Position numbers and translations under genes: made by a program. A stretch of 49,578 nt of DNA from Oscillospiraceae bacterium (GTDB taxonomy: Bacteria; Bacillota; Clostridia; Oscillospirales; Oscillospiraceae). The stretch is from the NCBI GenBank assembly GCA_022795735.1, contig JAAWHG010000016.1, positions 1 through 49,578 of the forward strand. The letters run 5' to 3'. Below the pieces are notes generated by a model, which was given only the letters and a program-made list of their open reading frames with translations, had not been told where the DNA came from and made no database searches. This document shows, piece by piece, positions 43,114 through 49,578 of the stretch; the stretch's first letter is position 1, and each line of letters opens with the position of its first letter.

Positions 43114-44649
43114 CTAATGGTTGCTTGCGCTGAGGATGCAGGCCATAATTTTCTCCTGCGAGGCGTCCGCCTGTTGGAACTCGCCCACAATCCGCCCCTC
43201 GTTCATCACGTAAATCCGGTCGCTCATACCCAAAACCTCGGGCAGCTCGGAGGAGATCATGACCACCGACTTGCCCGCCGCCACCAGATCGTTGATAATA
43301 CAGTATATCTCATATTTCGCGCCCACGTCAATGCCGCGGGTCGGTTCGTCCAAAATCAGAATGTCCGGGTCGGCAAACATCCACTTGGCCAGCAGCACCT
43401 TCTGCTGGTTGCCGCCCGACAGATTGCCCACCTTCTGCTCCACGCCGGTGCATTTGGTGTTCAGCTTTTTGCGGTAGTCGTCGGCGACGGCGTACTCCTT
43501 GTCCGGGTCGATGACGATGCCGGCGGACACCCCCGGCAGATTTGCCAGCGTAGTGTTCACCCGAATGGGGTTGGACAAGATCAGACCGTTGACCTTCCGG
43601 TCCTCCGTCACATAGGCCATGCCGTGCTGAATGGCGTCGTGGACCGAGTTGAGCTTGACGGCCCGGCCGTTCAGCTTCAGCTCGCCGGAGATGTTCGCGC
43701 CGTAGCTGTGGCCGAAAATGCTCATCGCAAGCTCGGTCCGCCCCGCGCCCATCAGGCCCGAGATGCCCACCACCTCGCCGCGCCGCACCTGGAGCGAGAC
43801 GCCGTCCACCACCTTTTTCTCCCGGTAGAGCGGGTGGAATACGTTCCAATCGCTGACCTCCATGGCGACCTCGCCGATCTCCACCCCTTCCCGCTTGGGG
43901 AAGCGGTCGGATATTTCGCGGCCCACCATGCCCCGGATAATCCGGTCCTCGGAGATATCGTCGGTTCCCTTGTGCATCGTCTCAATAGTCTTGCCGTCCC
44001 GAATGACGGTGATATCGTCGGCGACGTACGCAACCTCGTTGAGCTTATGGGAAATGATAATGGAGGTCATGCCCTCTTCCTTGAAACGAAGCAGCAAATC
44101 AAGCAGCGCCTTGGAATCCGACTCATTGAGGGACGAGGTGGGTTCGTCCAGAATCAGAAGCCGGGCGTTCTTGGCCAGCGCCTTGGCGATTTCCACCATC
44201 TGCTGCTTGCCCACGCCGATGTTCCGAATCAGCGTCCGGGAGGACTCGGTCAGGCCCACCGTCTTCAAATGCCGGTCCGCCTCCGCGTAGGTCGTGCTCC
44301 AATCAATGTTGAAGGCCCGGCCCCGCTCGTTCCCCAAAAACATGTTCTCCCCGATGGTCATGTAGGGAATCAGCGCCAGCTCCTGATGGATGATGACGAT
44401 GCCCTTGGCTTCGCTGTCCTTGATCTGGGAGAACCGGCACACCTCGCCCTCATAGATGATGTCGCCGGTGTATGACCCGTAGGGATAGGTGCCGCTGAGG
44501 ACGTTCATCAGGGTGGACTTCCCCGCGCCGTTCTCTCCCACCAGCGCGTGGATACTGCCCTTTTTCACCTGCAAATTCACGTCGTCCAGCGCCCGGACGC
44601 CGGGAAAGAGCTTGGTGATGTGTTGCATTTCCAGTATATTTTCCGACAA
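43114..44649 (-). CDS. mmsA: Multiple-monosaccharide ABC transporter ATP-binding protein
   Basis: A 511-residue double-cassette ATPase. First site: [20 protein letters not shown] and [20 protein letters not shown]; second site: [38 protein letters not shown] and [17 protein letters not shown]. Strong similarity in arrangement to XylG/GguA. It follows the binding-protein gene after 93 bp that contain a hairpin. Confidence 0.94.
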   Translation of the reverse strand: MSENILEMQHITKLFPGVRALDDVNLQVKKGSIHALVGENGAGKSTLMNVLSGTYPYGSYTGDIIYEGEVCRFSQIKDSEAKGIVIIHQELALIPYMTIGENMFLGNERGRAFNIDWSTTYAEADRHLKTVGLTESSRTLIRNIGVGKQQMVEIAKALAKNARLLILDEPTSSLNESDSKALLDLLLRFKEEGMTSIIISHKLNEVAYVADDITVIRDGKTIETMHKGTDDISEDRIIRGMVGREISDRFPKREGVEIGEVAMEVSDWNVFHPLYREKKVVDGVSLQVRRGEVVGISGLMGAGRTELAMSIFGHSYGANISGELKLNGRAVKLNSVHDAIQHGMAYVTEDRKVNGLILSNPIRVNTTLANLPGVSAGIVIDPDKEYAVADDYRKKLNTKCTGVEQKVGNLSGGNQQKVLLAKWMFADPDILILDEPTRGIDVGAKYEIYCIINDLVAAGKSVVMISSELPEVLGMSDRIYVMNEGRIVGEFQQADASQEKIMACILSASNH

Positions 44650-44689
44650 GGTATCCCCTCCATATCTAAAAATTTAAACGGGATTTAGT

Positions 44690-44722
44690 ATCGGCCAAGG
44701 CAGGAGACCTACCTTGGCCGAT
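44690..44722 (-). promoter_or_regulatory. Intercistronic hairpin between chvE and mmsA
   Basis: ATCGGCCAAGG (44690-44700) pairs with CCTTGGCCGAT (44712-44722), with a further AGG/CCT step inside. No T-run follows on the minus strand. Such hairpins protect binding-protein mRNA and lower expression of the ATPase and permease. Confidence 0.6.
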
Positions 44723-44742
44723 GATTGCGTGTTCGGGAGGAA

Positions 44743-45930
44743 TTACTTCAGGTCGTCCTCGGTGTAATAGCCGGAGTCGATCAGCAGCTCCTTGTAGTTG
44801 TCCACGGTGCAGGCCTTGGGCTCGCACAGATAGCTGGGGATCACGCCGGTGCCGTTGTCGTAGGTCTCGGTGTCGTTGACGGGAGGCTCGGAGCCCTTCA
44901 TCAGAGCGTCCACCATCTCAACGGTCTTGGCGGCCAGATCGCGGGTATCCTTGAAAATGGACATGGACTGCTTGCCGTTAATCATGTTCTTAGTGCTGGC
45001 GATGTCGCAGTCCTGACCGGTCAGGACGGGATACTCGCCGCTGTAGGAGGAGGCCAGCGCGTTGGCGACGCCCAGAGCGGTGGAGTCGTTGGAAGCGAGC
45101 ACCGCGTCCAGCTGGGTGCCGTCGGCATAGTAGCTGCTCAGGATGTTCTCAAAACGGGACTGCGCCGCGTCGGTCGCCCAGTTGGCGGTGGCGACGGCGG
45201 CCTTCTCGGTCTGGCCGGACGGGCAGACCAGCTTGCCGGCGTCGATGTAGGGCTGGAGAACGCTGATCGCGCCGTCAAAGAAGAAGTTGATGTTGTTGTC
45301 GCCGGGATCGCCGGTGATGTACTCAATGTTGAAGGGGCCTTCGGCATTGTCGAGGTCCAGCGCCTCAACGATGAACTCGCCCTGCTTCACGCCCACGTCC
45401 CAGTTGTCGAAGGTGGCGTAGTAGCTGATAGCGTCGGTGTTCATAATCAGGCGGTCATAGGCGATGATGGGGATGCCGGCCTCCTTGGCCTGGGCGGCGA
45501 CGGTGCCCATGGAGTCGCCGTCGATGGAGGCGATGACCAGCACCTTGCAGCCGTTGGAAATCATGTTCTCAACCTGGGAAACTTGGGTCTGAATGTCGTT
45601 GCCAGCGTACTGAAGGTCAACCTCGTAACCGGCGGCTTCGAGCTGTTCCTTCATGTTGGAGCCGTCCTGGTTCCAGCGCTGCAAATCCTTGGTGGGCATC
45701 GCGACGCCGACCTTATTGCTGCCCTCGGCGGGAGCGGCGGGCTCCTCGGCGGGTTCGGTGGGCTCCGCAGCGGGCTCAGTGGGCTCGGCGGCGGGTTCGG
45801 TAGCCGGCTCCGCAGCGGGCTCGGTGGACGGGGTGGGCTCGGGGGTCTTGGTGTCGGCGGGCTTGCTGCCGCAGGCAACCATCGCCAGGCACAGGGTCAG
45901 CGCGAGAGCAAGTGCAAGAAACTTTTTCAT
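44743..45930 (-). CDS. chvE: ChvE-type multiple-sugar-binding lipoprotein
   Basis: A 395-residue solute-binding protein. A signal peptide ends in a lipobox with Cys20 (AMVAC), then ~45 residues of repeated Ala-Glu-Pro/Thr-Glu-Pro form a wall-spanning linker. The periplasmic-binding fold follows: GVAMPTKDLQRWNQDGSNMKEQL, YAGNDIQTQVSQVENMIS, IASIDGDSMG, IAYDRLIMNTDAISYYATFDNWDVG and ASNDSTALGVANAL, all close to ChvE, which binds several aldoses. It leads the transporter operon and has its own promoter opposite the ROK regulator. Confidence 0.94.
   Translation of the reverse strand: MKKFLALALALTLCLAMVACGSKPADTKTPEPTPSTEPAAEPATEPAAEPTEPAAEPTEPAEEPAAPAEGSNKVGVAMPTKDLQRWNQDGSNMKEQLEAAGYEVDLQYAGNDIQTQVSQVENMISNGCKVLVIASIDGDSMGTVAAQAKEAGIPIIAYDRLIMNTDAISYYATFDNWDVGVKQGEFIVEALDLDNAEGPFNIEYITGDPGDNNINFFFDGAISVLQPYIDAGKLVCPSGQTEKAAVATANWATDAAQSRFENILSSYYADGTQLDAVLASNDSTALGVANALASSYSGEYPVLTGQDCDIASTKNMINGKQSMSIFKDTRDLAAKTVEMVDALMKGSEPPVNDTETYDNGTGVIPSYLCEPKACTVDNYKELLIDSGYYTEDDLK
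45727..45862 (-). repeat. Low-complexity Ala-Glu-Pro repeat coding for the lipoprotein linker
   Basis: Imperfect 12-18 bp tandem units encode EPAAEP and EPTEPA repeats right after the lipidated Cys of the sugar-binding protein. The unit number can change by slippage without breaking the frame. Confidence 0.65.
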
Positions 45931-45992
45931 ACGGTCTTCTCCTTATCAAATGAATTCGATCGCGAAGCGGTCCGCCCCGCATCTGCAAATAG

Positions 45993-46021
45993 ATATTATA
46001 AAGTTATTTCACAAAAGTCAA
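45993..46021 (-). promoter_or_regulatory. Promoter of the sugar-transport operon
   Basis: On the minus strand TTGACT (46016-46021) is 17 bp from TAATAT (45993-45998) and 15 bp from an overlapping TATAAT (45995-46000). It lies about 65 bp before the chvE start. Confidence 0.6.
46000..46016. promoter_or_regulatory. Candidate operator, copy 1
   Basis: AAAGTTATTTCACAAAA shares 12 of 17 positions with AAAACTATTTGACTAAT at 46170-46186. The first lies inside the chvE promoter spacer and the second over the -35 of the divergent ROK gene, which suits one repressor controlling both. The match is by eye. Confidence 0.35.
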
Positions 46022-46169
46022 TGCTTTTTTACCGTCCGCCCGCAGATTCGTGGATACCCACAAGTTTTCTTGTCCTATTTTGTATATTATGTTTAGGACT
46101 TCTGGCAGAACATGCGTAGCCCTGGACATTTCGCCCAGAAATGGCAAAACTAATTAAAAGTGATTTCAT

Positions 46170-46186
46170 AAAACTATTTGACTAAT
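46170..46186. promoter_or_regulatory. Candidate operator, copy 2
   Basis: AAAACTATTTGACTAAT overlaps the -35 box of the ROK gene; partner of the site at 46000-46016. ROK regulators often bind A+T-rich sites of this kind and control their own gene. Confidence 0.35.
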
Positions 46187-46206
46187 ACCTTATTTATGTA
46201 TAGAAT
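46178..46206 (+). promoter_or_regulatory. Promoter of the ROK regulator / two-component genes
   Basis: TTGACT (46178-46183), 17-bp spacer, TAGAAT (46201-46206), 27 bp before the ATG. Apart from the two promoters and the operator-like repeats, nothing else is supported in 45931-46232. Confidence 0.65.
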
Positions 46207-46232
46207 GAGAACTTAGAACAGGAGGGAACGCC

Positions 46233-47363
46233 ATGACGCCGGAAACCGCCGCCAACGAGCGCCGCCGGAAAACCCATAACAGCATATACCATCACATCTA
46301 CCGCGCGTCCGGCATCTGCACCAAGCAGTCGCTGGCGCGTGATCTTGGCCTCAGCCTGCCCACCATCTACCAGCACCTGGCCGAGCTGGTGGAGGACGGC
46401 CTGGTGGCCTATTCCGGCGCGCAGCGCTCCACCGGCGGACGCAGGGCGGCGGGGCTGTCTGCGGTGGACGGCGCCCGCTTCGCCGTCGGGGCGTCCATCA
46501 CCGAGGACCGGATTCGCTTTGTCGCAGCCGACCTCCGGCTCCACGAGCTGGCCTCGCGCAGCATCCGGCACGAGCTGAGCGAACGCTTCACCGGCTACGG
46601 AGACTTCCTCCGCGAGGAGCTGGACGCCTTCCTCGACGCGAACGGCCTGGACCGCGCCAAGCTATTGGGGGTGGGCATCACCCTGCCCGGTATCATCTCC
46701 GCCGACAACAGCCGAATCGTCTACGCCCCCACCCTCCAATTGCAAAATATCGCCCTCGGCGAACTGACGGCCTCCCTGCCCTATCCCTTTTCTATTGAGA
46801 ACGACGCCGCCTGCGGCGGCTACGCCGAGTGGTTCATGCGCAGCGAGCAAAAGAACATGGCCTATCTCTCCCTGGAAAACGGCGTGGGCGGCGCGGTGCT
46901 GCTGGAGGGCAGGGCCTACGGCGGAGACAACCGCCGCAGCGGCGAGTTCGGGCACATGTGCGTCGAACCGGGCGGCCTTAAATGCAGCTGTGGGCGGCTG
47001 GGCTGCCTGGAGGCCTACTGCTCCGCGCGGCGCATCAGCGACAACCTGGGAATCACGCCGGACGAATTTTTTGCCGCTCTGGCCCAGGGGAACCGGGAAT
47101 ATGAGGCCCTCTGGCACGACCTGCTCCGCCACCTCGCCGCCGGCGTCAACAGCATCCGCATGATTCTGGACTGCGAAGTTGTCCTCGGCGGCCTCCTGGC
47201 CGAGTACTTGGAACCTTGGCTCCCCCAGCTCCGGGAATACGTCCGTGCCGGCAGCCCCTTTGGGGACGACGCCAGCTTTTTGCACCTGAGCGTCCTGCGC
47301 CGCCACACCGTCCCCCTGGGCGGGGCGCTGCTGTTCATTCAGGACTTTTTGGCCCAGATTTAA
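46233..47363 (+). CDS. ROK family sugar-responsive transcriptional regulator
   Basis: A 376-residue NagC/XylR-type ROK protein. The N-terminal winged helix (NSIYHHIYRASGICTKQSLARDLGLSLPTIYQHLAELVEDGLV) is followed by the sugar-kinase-like domain: GVGITLPGII, SIENDAACGGYAEW, LSLENGVGGAVLLEGR and the ROK zinc motif G-H241..C251-x-C253-x4-C258. It is divergent from the ChvE sugar system and most likely represses it until the sugar binds. CAGGAGGG precedes the ATG. The following response-regulator gene starts 12 bp after its stop, so it may be cotranscribed. Confidence 0.92.
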   Translation: MTPETAANERRRKTHNSIYHHIYRASGICTKQSLARDLGLSLPTIYQHLAELVEDGLVAYSGAQRSTGGRRAAGLSAVDGARFAVGASITEDRIRFVAADLRLHELASRSIRHELSERFTGYGDFLREELDAFLDANGLDRAKLLGVGITLPGIISADNSRIVYAPTLQLQNIALGELTASLPYPFSIENDAACGGYAEWFMRSEQKNMAYLSLENGVGGAVLLEGRAYGGDNRRSGEFGHMCVEPGGLKCSCGRLGCLEAYCSARRISDNLGITPDEFFAALAQGNREYEALWHDLLRHLAAGVNSIRMILDCEVVLGGLLAEYLEPWLPQLREYVRAGSPFGDDASFLHLSVLRRHTVPLGGALLFIQDFLAQI

Positions 47364-47375
47364 TAAGGAGACGCG

Positions 47376-48056
47376 ATGAAGCAAATTTTGCTGCTGGAAG
47401 ACGACGCGGCGCTGGGGCGCGGCATCTGCCTGGCGCTGAACAGCGATGCCGTTCAGGTGACGCTGTGCGGCACCTTGACGCAGGGTCGGCAGGCGTTGGC
47501 GCGCAGGCCGTTTGATCTGCTCATTCTCGACGTAAATCTGCCGGACGGCAGCGGCCTGGACCTCCTGCGGGAGGCACGGCAAGCCGCTGCGGCGCCCATC
47601 ATCCTGCTGACCGCCAACGACTTGGAAACCGACATCGTGACCGGCCTGGAATCGGGAGCCGACGATTATATCACCAAGCCCTTTTCGCTGGCGGTTCTGC
47701 GGGCCCGGGTCAACGCCCAGCTTCGCCGGACCGCGCCGCAGCGGGCCGCCGTTGTGGAGTTGGACAGTCTTTTCTTTGACTTTGAACAGATGGAATTTCG
47801 CCGGGACGGCCGCCGCGTGACGCTGAGCAAGACCGAGCAGAAGCTGCTGCGCCTGCTGGTGGAAAACCGGGGCCAGGTTTTGAGCCGGGACATTTTGCTG
47901 GACCGGGTGTGGGGCACCGAATTCGTGGACGAAAACGCCCTCTCCGTCGCCGTCAAGCGTCTGCGGGACAAGTTGGAGGACAATCCCTCCAAACCGGAGC
48001 GGATTAAAACGGTATACGGCATCGGCTATACCTGGGCGGTGAACCGGCATGGATAA
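47376..48056 (+). CDS. OmpR family response regulator
   Basis: A 226-residue regulator. The receiver has acidic residues E8, D9 and D10, phospho-acceptor D52 (LILDVNLPDGSG), T79 and K101; the C-terminal winged helix includes LSKTEQKLLRLLVENRGQVLSRDILLDRVWG and VAVKRLRDKLEDNP..IKTVYGIGYTW. AAGGAG precedes the ATG. It overlaps the kinase gene by 8 bp. The ABC exporter downstream is the likely target, as in BceRS-BceAB-type modules. Confidence 0.95.
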   Translation: MKQILLLEDDAALGRGICLALNSDAVQVTLCGTLTQGRQALARRPFDLLILDVNLPDGSGLDLLREARQAAAAPIILLTANDLETDIVTGLESGADDYITKPFSLAVLRARVNAQLRRTAPQRAAVVELDSLFFDFEQMEFRRDGRRVTLSKTEQKLLRLLVENRGQVLSRDILLDRVWGTEFVDENALSVAVKRLRDKLEDNPSKPERIKTVYGIGYTWAVNRHG

Positions 48057-48942
48057 CCTGCTGGCCGCCGCCGCGGCTGCACTCATGCTTACCGCCCTGT
48101 GGAAGATGTGGCGGGCCCGCCTGACCATGAACCGCCTGGAACGGATGCTGGACGAGGCCATTGAGGGCCGCTTTTCCGAGCGGCGGTTTGACGAAAGCCG
48201 CTTGTCCCGGGCGGAGAGCCGGCTGGCTCACTATCTGTCCGCCTCGGCTATCTCCGCCGGACACGTGGCGGAGGAAAAGGCCAAGCTGCAAAGTCTGATT
48301 GCCGACATCTCCCACCAAACCAAAACGCCCCTGTCCAACATCCTCCTATACACCCAGCTTCTGGCGGAAATGGAGCTGTCCGGGGAGGGGCAAAACTGCG
48401 TCGCCGCCCTGGAAGGGCAGACCAAAAAGCTCCAATCCCTTCTGGACGCCCTGGTCAAGACCTCCCGGCTGGAAACCGGTATTCTCACCCTGCGTCCGGT
48501 AAGCGGCCCGCTGCTTCCCATGCTGGAGGAGGCGGTCGGTCAATTTCTCCCCAGCGCCGCCGGAAAGGGGATCTCCCTCACCCTGACTCCCACCGACGCC
48601 GTTGCGGTCTTCGACCCCAAGTGGACGGCGGAGGCGGTGTGCAATCTGCTGGACAACGCCGTGAAATATACCCCCGCAGGCGGCAAAATCTCGGTCCGGG
48701 CGGTCCGGTATGAAATGTTTTGCCGCGTTGACGTGGCCGATACCGGCCCCGGCGTCCCGGAGGCGGAACAGCCCAAAATATTTCAACGTTTTTACCGTTC
48801 CGACGCCGCCCGTGAGGCGGAAGGGGTCGGCGTGGGGCTGTATCTGGCCCGGCAGATCGCCGAGGGACAGGGCGGCTATCTCAAGGTGTCCTCCAAGCCC
48901 GGGCATGGGGCGGTGTTCTCCCTCTGCCTCCCCACGGGCTGA
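48049..48942 (+). CDS. Sensor histidine kinase
   Basis: A 297-residue kinase with one N-terminal hydrophobic segment (residues ~3-20) and almost no extracellular loop. A linker of ~55 residues leads to the dimerisation helix with phospho-acceptor H89 (ADISHQTKTPLSN), then the ATPase domain: N box VCNLLDNAVKY, G1 VADTGPGVP, FQRFYR and GVGVGLYLARQIAEGQGG. The tiny outside portion suggests it reads its signal from inside the membrane or from a partner transporter. It follows the regulator with an 8-bp overlap. Confidence 0.94.
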   Translation: MDNLLAAAAAALMLTALWKMWRARLTMNRLERMLDEAIEGRFSERRFDESRLSRAESRLAHYLSASAISAGHVAEEKAKLQSLIADISHQTKTPLSNILLYTQLLAEMELSGEGQNCVAALEGQTKKLQSLLDALVKTSRLETGILTLRPVSGPLLPMLEEAVGQFLPSAAGKGISLTLTPTDAVAVFDPKWTAEAVCNLLDNAVKYTPAGGKISVRAVRYEMFCRVDVADTGPGVPEAEQPKIFQRFYRSDAAREAEGVGVGLYLARQIAEGQGGYLKVSSKPGHGAVFSLCLPTG

Positions 48943-49001
48943 AAGACGAAATCTTTCAAAACTGTTATATTCCTGAAATGACGTGGAAAGATTCCCGTGG
49001 T

Positions 49002-49040
49002 ATCGTCTGTATTGCCGGAAGGCGGTACAGACGATTTTTT
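49002..49040 (+). terminator. Terminator or attenuator before the ABC gene
   Basis: ATCGTCTGTA (49002-49011) pairs with TACAGACGAT (49026-49035), with GCC-GGAA-GGC nested inside, then TTTTTT (49035-49040). A -10-like TATATT is at 48966-48971 with no good -35. It either ends the kinase transcript or attenuates a short leader of the transporter gene. Confidence 0.7.
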
Positions 49041-49071
49041 ACAACGGCAAACGAAAAATGGAGGGATTGCC

Positions 49072-49578
49072 ATGACAATTTTAGAGACGAAAGACCTGCG
49101 GAAGGTGTACGGCGCCGGAGATACCGAGGTCCGCGCCTTAGACTATGTGAACCTGACGGTGGAAAAGGGGGAATTTGTGGCGGTGGTGGGCACCTCCGGC
49201 TCCGGCAAGTCCACCCTGCTCCACATGCTGGGCGGCCTGGATCGCCCCACCTCAGGGACGGTCACGGTAGACGGCGAGGACATATTCGCGCTCAAGGATG
49301 AAGCGCTGACCATCTTCCGCCGGCGGAAGATCGGTTTTGTGTTCCAAAACTACAATCTCGTCCCCGTCCTCAACGTGCAGGAGAACATCGTCCTGCCCAT
49401 AGAGCTGGACGGGGGCCGGGCGGACCAGCCCCATGTGGACCGGATCATCGAAACGCTGGGCCTGGGGAGCAAGCTGCAAAACCTGCCCAACAACCTCTCC
49501 GGCGGCCAGCAGCAGCGGGTGGCCATCGCCCGGGCCCTGGCGGCCAAGCCCGCCATCATCCTGGCCGACGAGCCCACC
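49072..49578 (+). CDS. ABC exporter ATP-binding protein (LolD/BceA-like), 3' end outside the window
   Basis: The first 169 residues of a single-cassette ATPase of the MacB/LolD/BceA group. Walker A GTSGSGKSTLL, the Q-loop FVFQNYNLVPVLNVQENI, signature LSGGQQQRVAIARAL and Walker B IILADEPT are all in place up to the cut. TGGAGGG precedes the ATG. Relatives pair with FtsX-type permeases and pump or detoxify antimicrobial peptides; the linked regulator and kinase fit that pattern. The permease should lie just beyond the right edge. Confidence 0.93.
   Translation, partial: MTILETKDLRKVYGAGDTEVRALDYVNLTVEKGEFVAVVGTSGSGKSTLLHMLGGLDRPTSGTVTVDGEDIFALKDEALTIFRRRKIGFVFQNYNLVPVLNVQENIVLPIELDGGRADQPHVDRIIETLGLGSKLQNLPNNLSGGQQQRVAIARALAAKPAIILADEPT

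Overview
The window is about 60% G+C, bacterial, gene-dense, and carried on one contig-like stretch with no rRNA or tRNA genes seen. RNase Y plus YmdB, an EutH-type ethanolamine operon, a BmpA-type nucleoside ABC transporter, strong AGGAGG ribosome sites and frequent TTG/GTG starts all point to a Gram-positive anaerobe of the class Clostridia. The high G+C suggests Oscillospiraceae (Flavonifractor/Lawsonibacter-like). The taxon is an inference from gene content, not a match.

Layout, left to right. (1) 1-3.7 kb: a leftward promoter feeding an unidentified structured RNA or leader at the edge, then a MATE exporter, a ComEC-like metallo-beta-lactamase lipoprotein and an AraC regulator, all overlapping by ATGA. 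(2) 3.7-6.4 kb, minus: RNase Y followed by a zinc-ribbon/CFI-box protein. (3) 6.5-8.8 kb, plus: a nitrogen unit with a near-consensus promoter, a leader containing a complete intrinsic terminator, a stand-alone ANTAR RNA-binding protein and an ammonium channel fused to its own PII domain. (4) 8.8-13.6 kb, minus: ymdB, a YhaO-like nuclease, a YhaN-like ATPase and deoD. (5) 13.7-20.4 kb: a hemerythrin/CheX-like/receiver chimera, a lipoate ligase, an RlmI-like methyltransferase, a GNAT, an Smr protein and RecQ. (6) 20.5-21.5 kb: an A+T-richer island with a small serine recombinase bracketed by an 11-bp direct repeat.

(7) 21.5-32 kb, plus: a compact ethanolamine bacterial-microcompartment operon (eutG-A-B-C-L-E-M-T, pduL, an unrecognised cargo-like gene, eutN, eutH) behind a leader with its own terminator. 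EutH imports ethanolamine. EutBC with EutA splits it to acetaldehyde and ammonia. EutE makes acetyl-CoA, EutG makes ethanol, PduL makes acetyl-phosphate, EutT supplies adenosylcobalamin, and EutL/M/N form the shell. No EutV/EutW, EutS, EutP or EutQ lies in the window. (8) 32-32.6 kb: terminators, an A+T-rich orphan reading frame and a 164-bp inverted-repeat element ending in the udk stop codon.

(9) 32.6-38.5 kb, minus: a PHP hydrolase, then a nucleoside ABC importer (ATPase and two permeases) in an operon with thymidine kinase and uridine kinase. (10) 38.6-45.9 kb, minus: a ChvE-type multiple-sugar ABC system, a membrane-anchored zinc-ribbon protein and a fucose/arabinose-isomerase-like enzyme. 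(11) 46.2-49.6 kb, plus: a divergent ROK regulator, an OmpR/histidine-kinase pair, and the start of an ABC exporter ATPase that runs off the window.

The most unusual features are the ANTAR/attenuator/Amt-PII unit, whose PII domain has lost the uridylylated tyrosine; the hemerythrin-CheX-like-receiver chimera; the compact eut operon with an uncharacterised cargo-like gene; and the inverted-repeat element at the end of udk.
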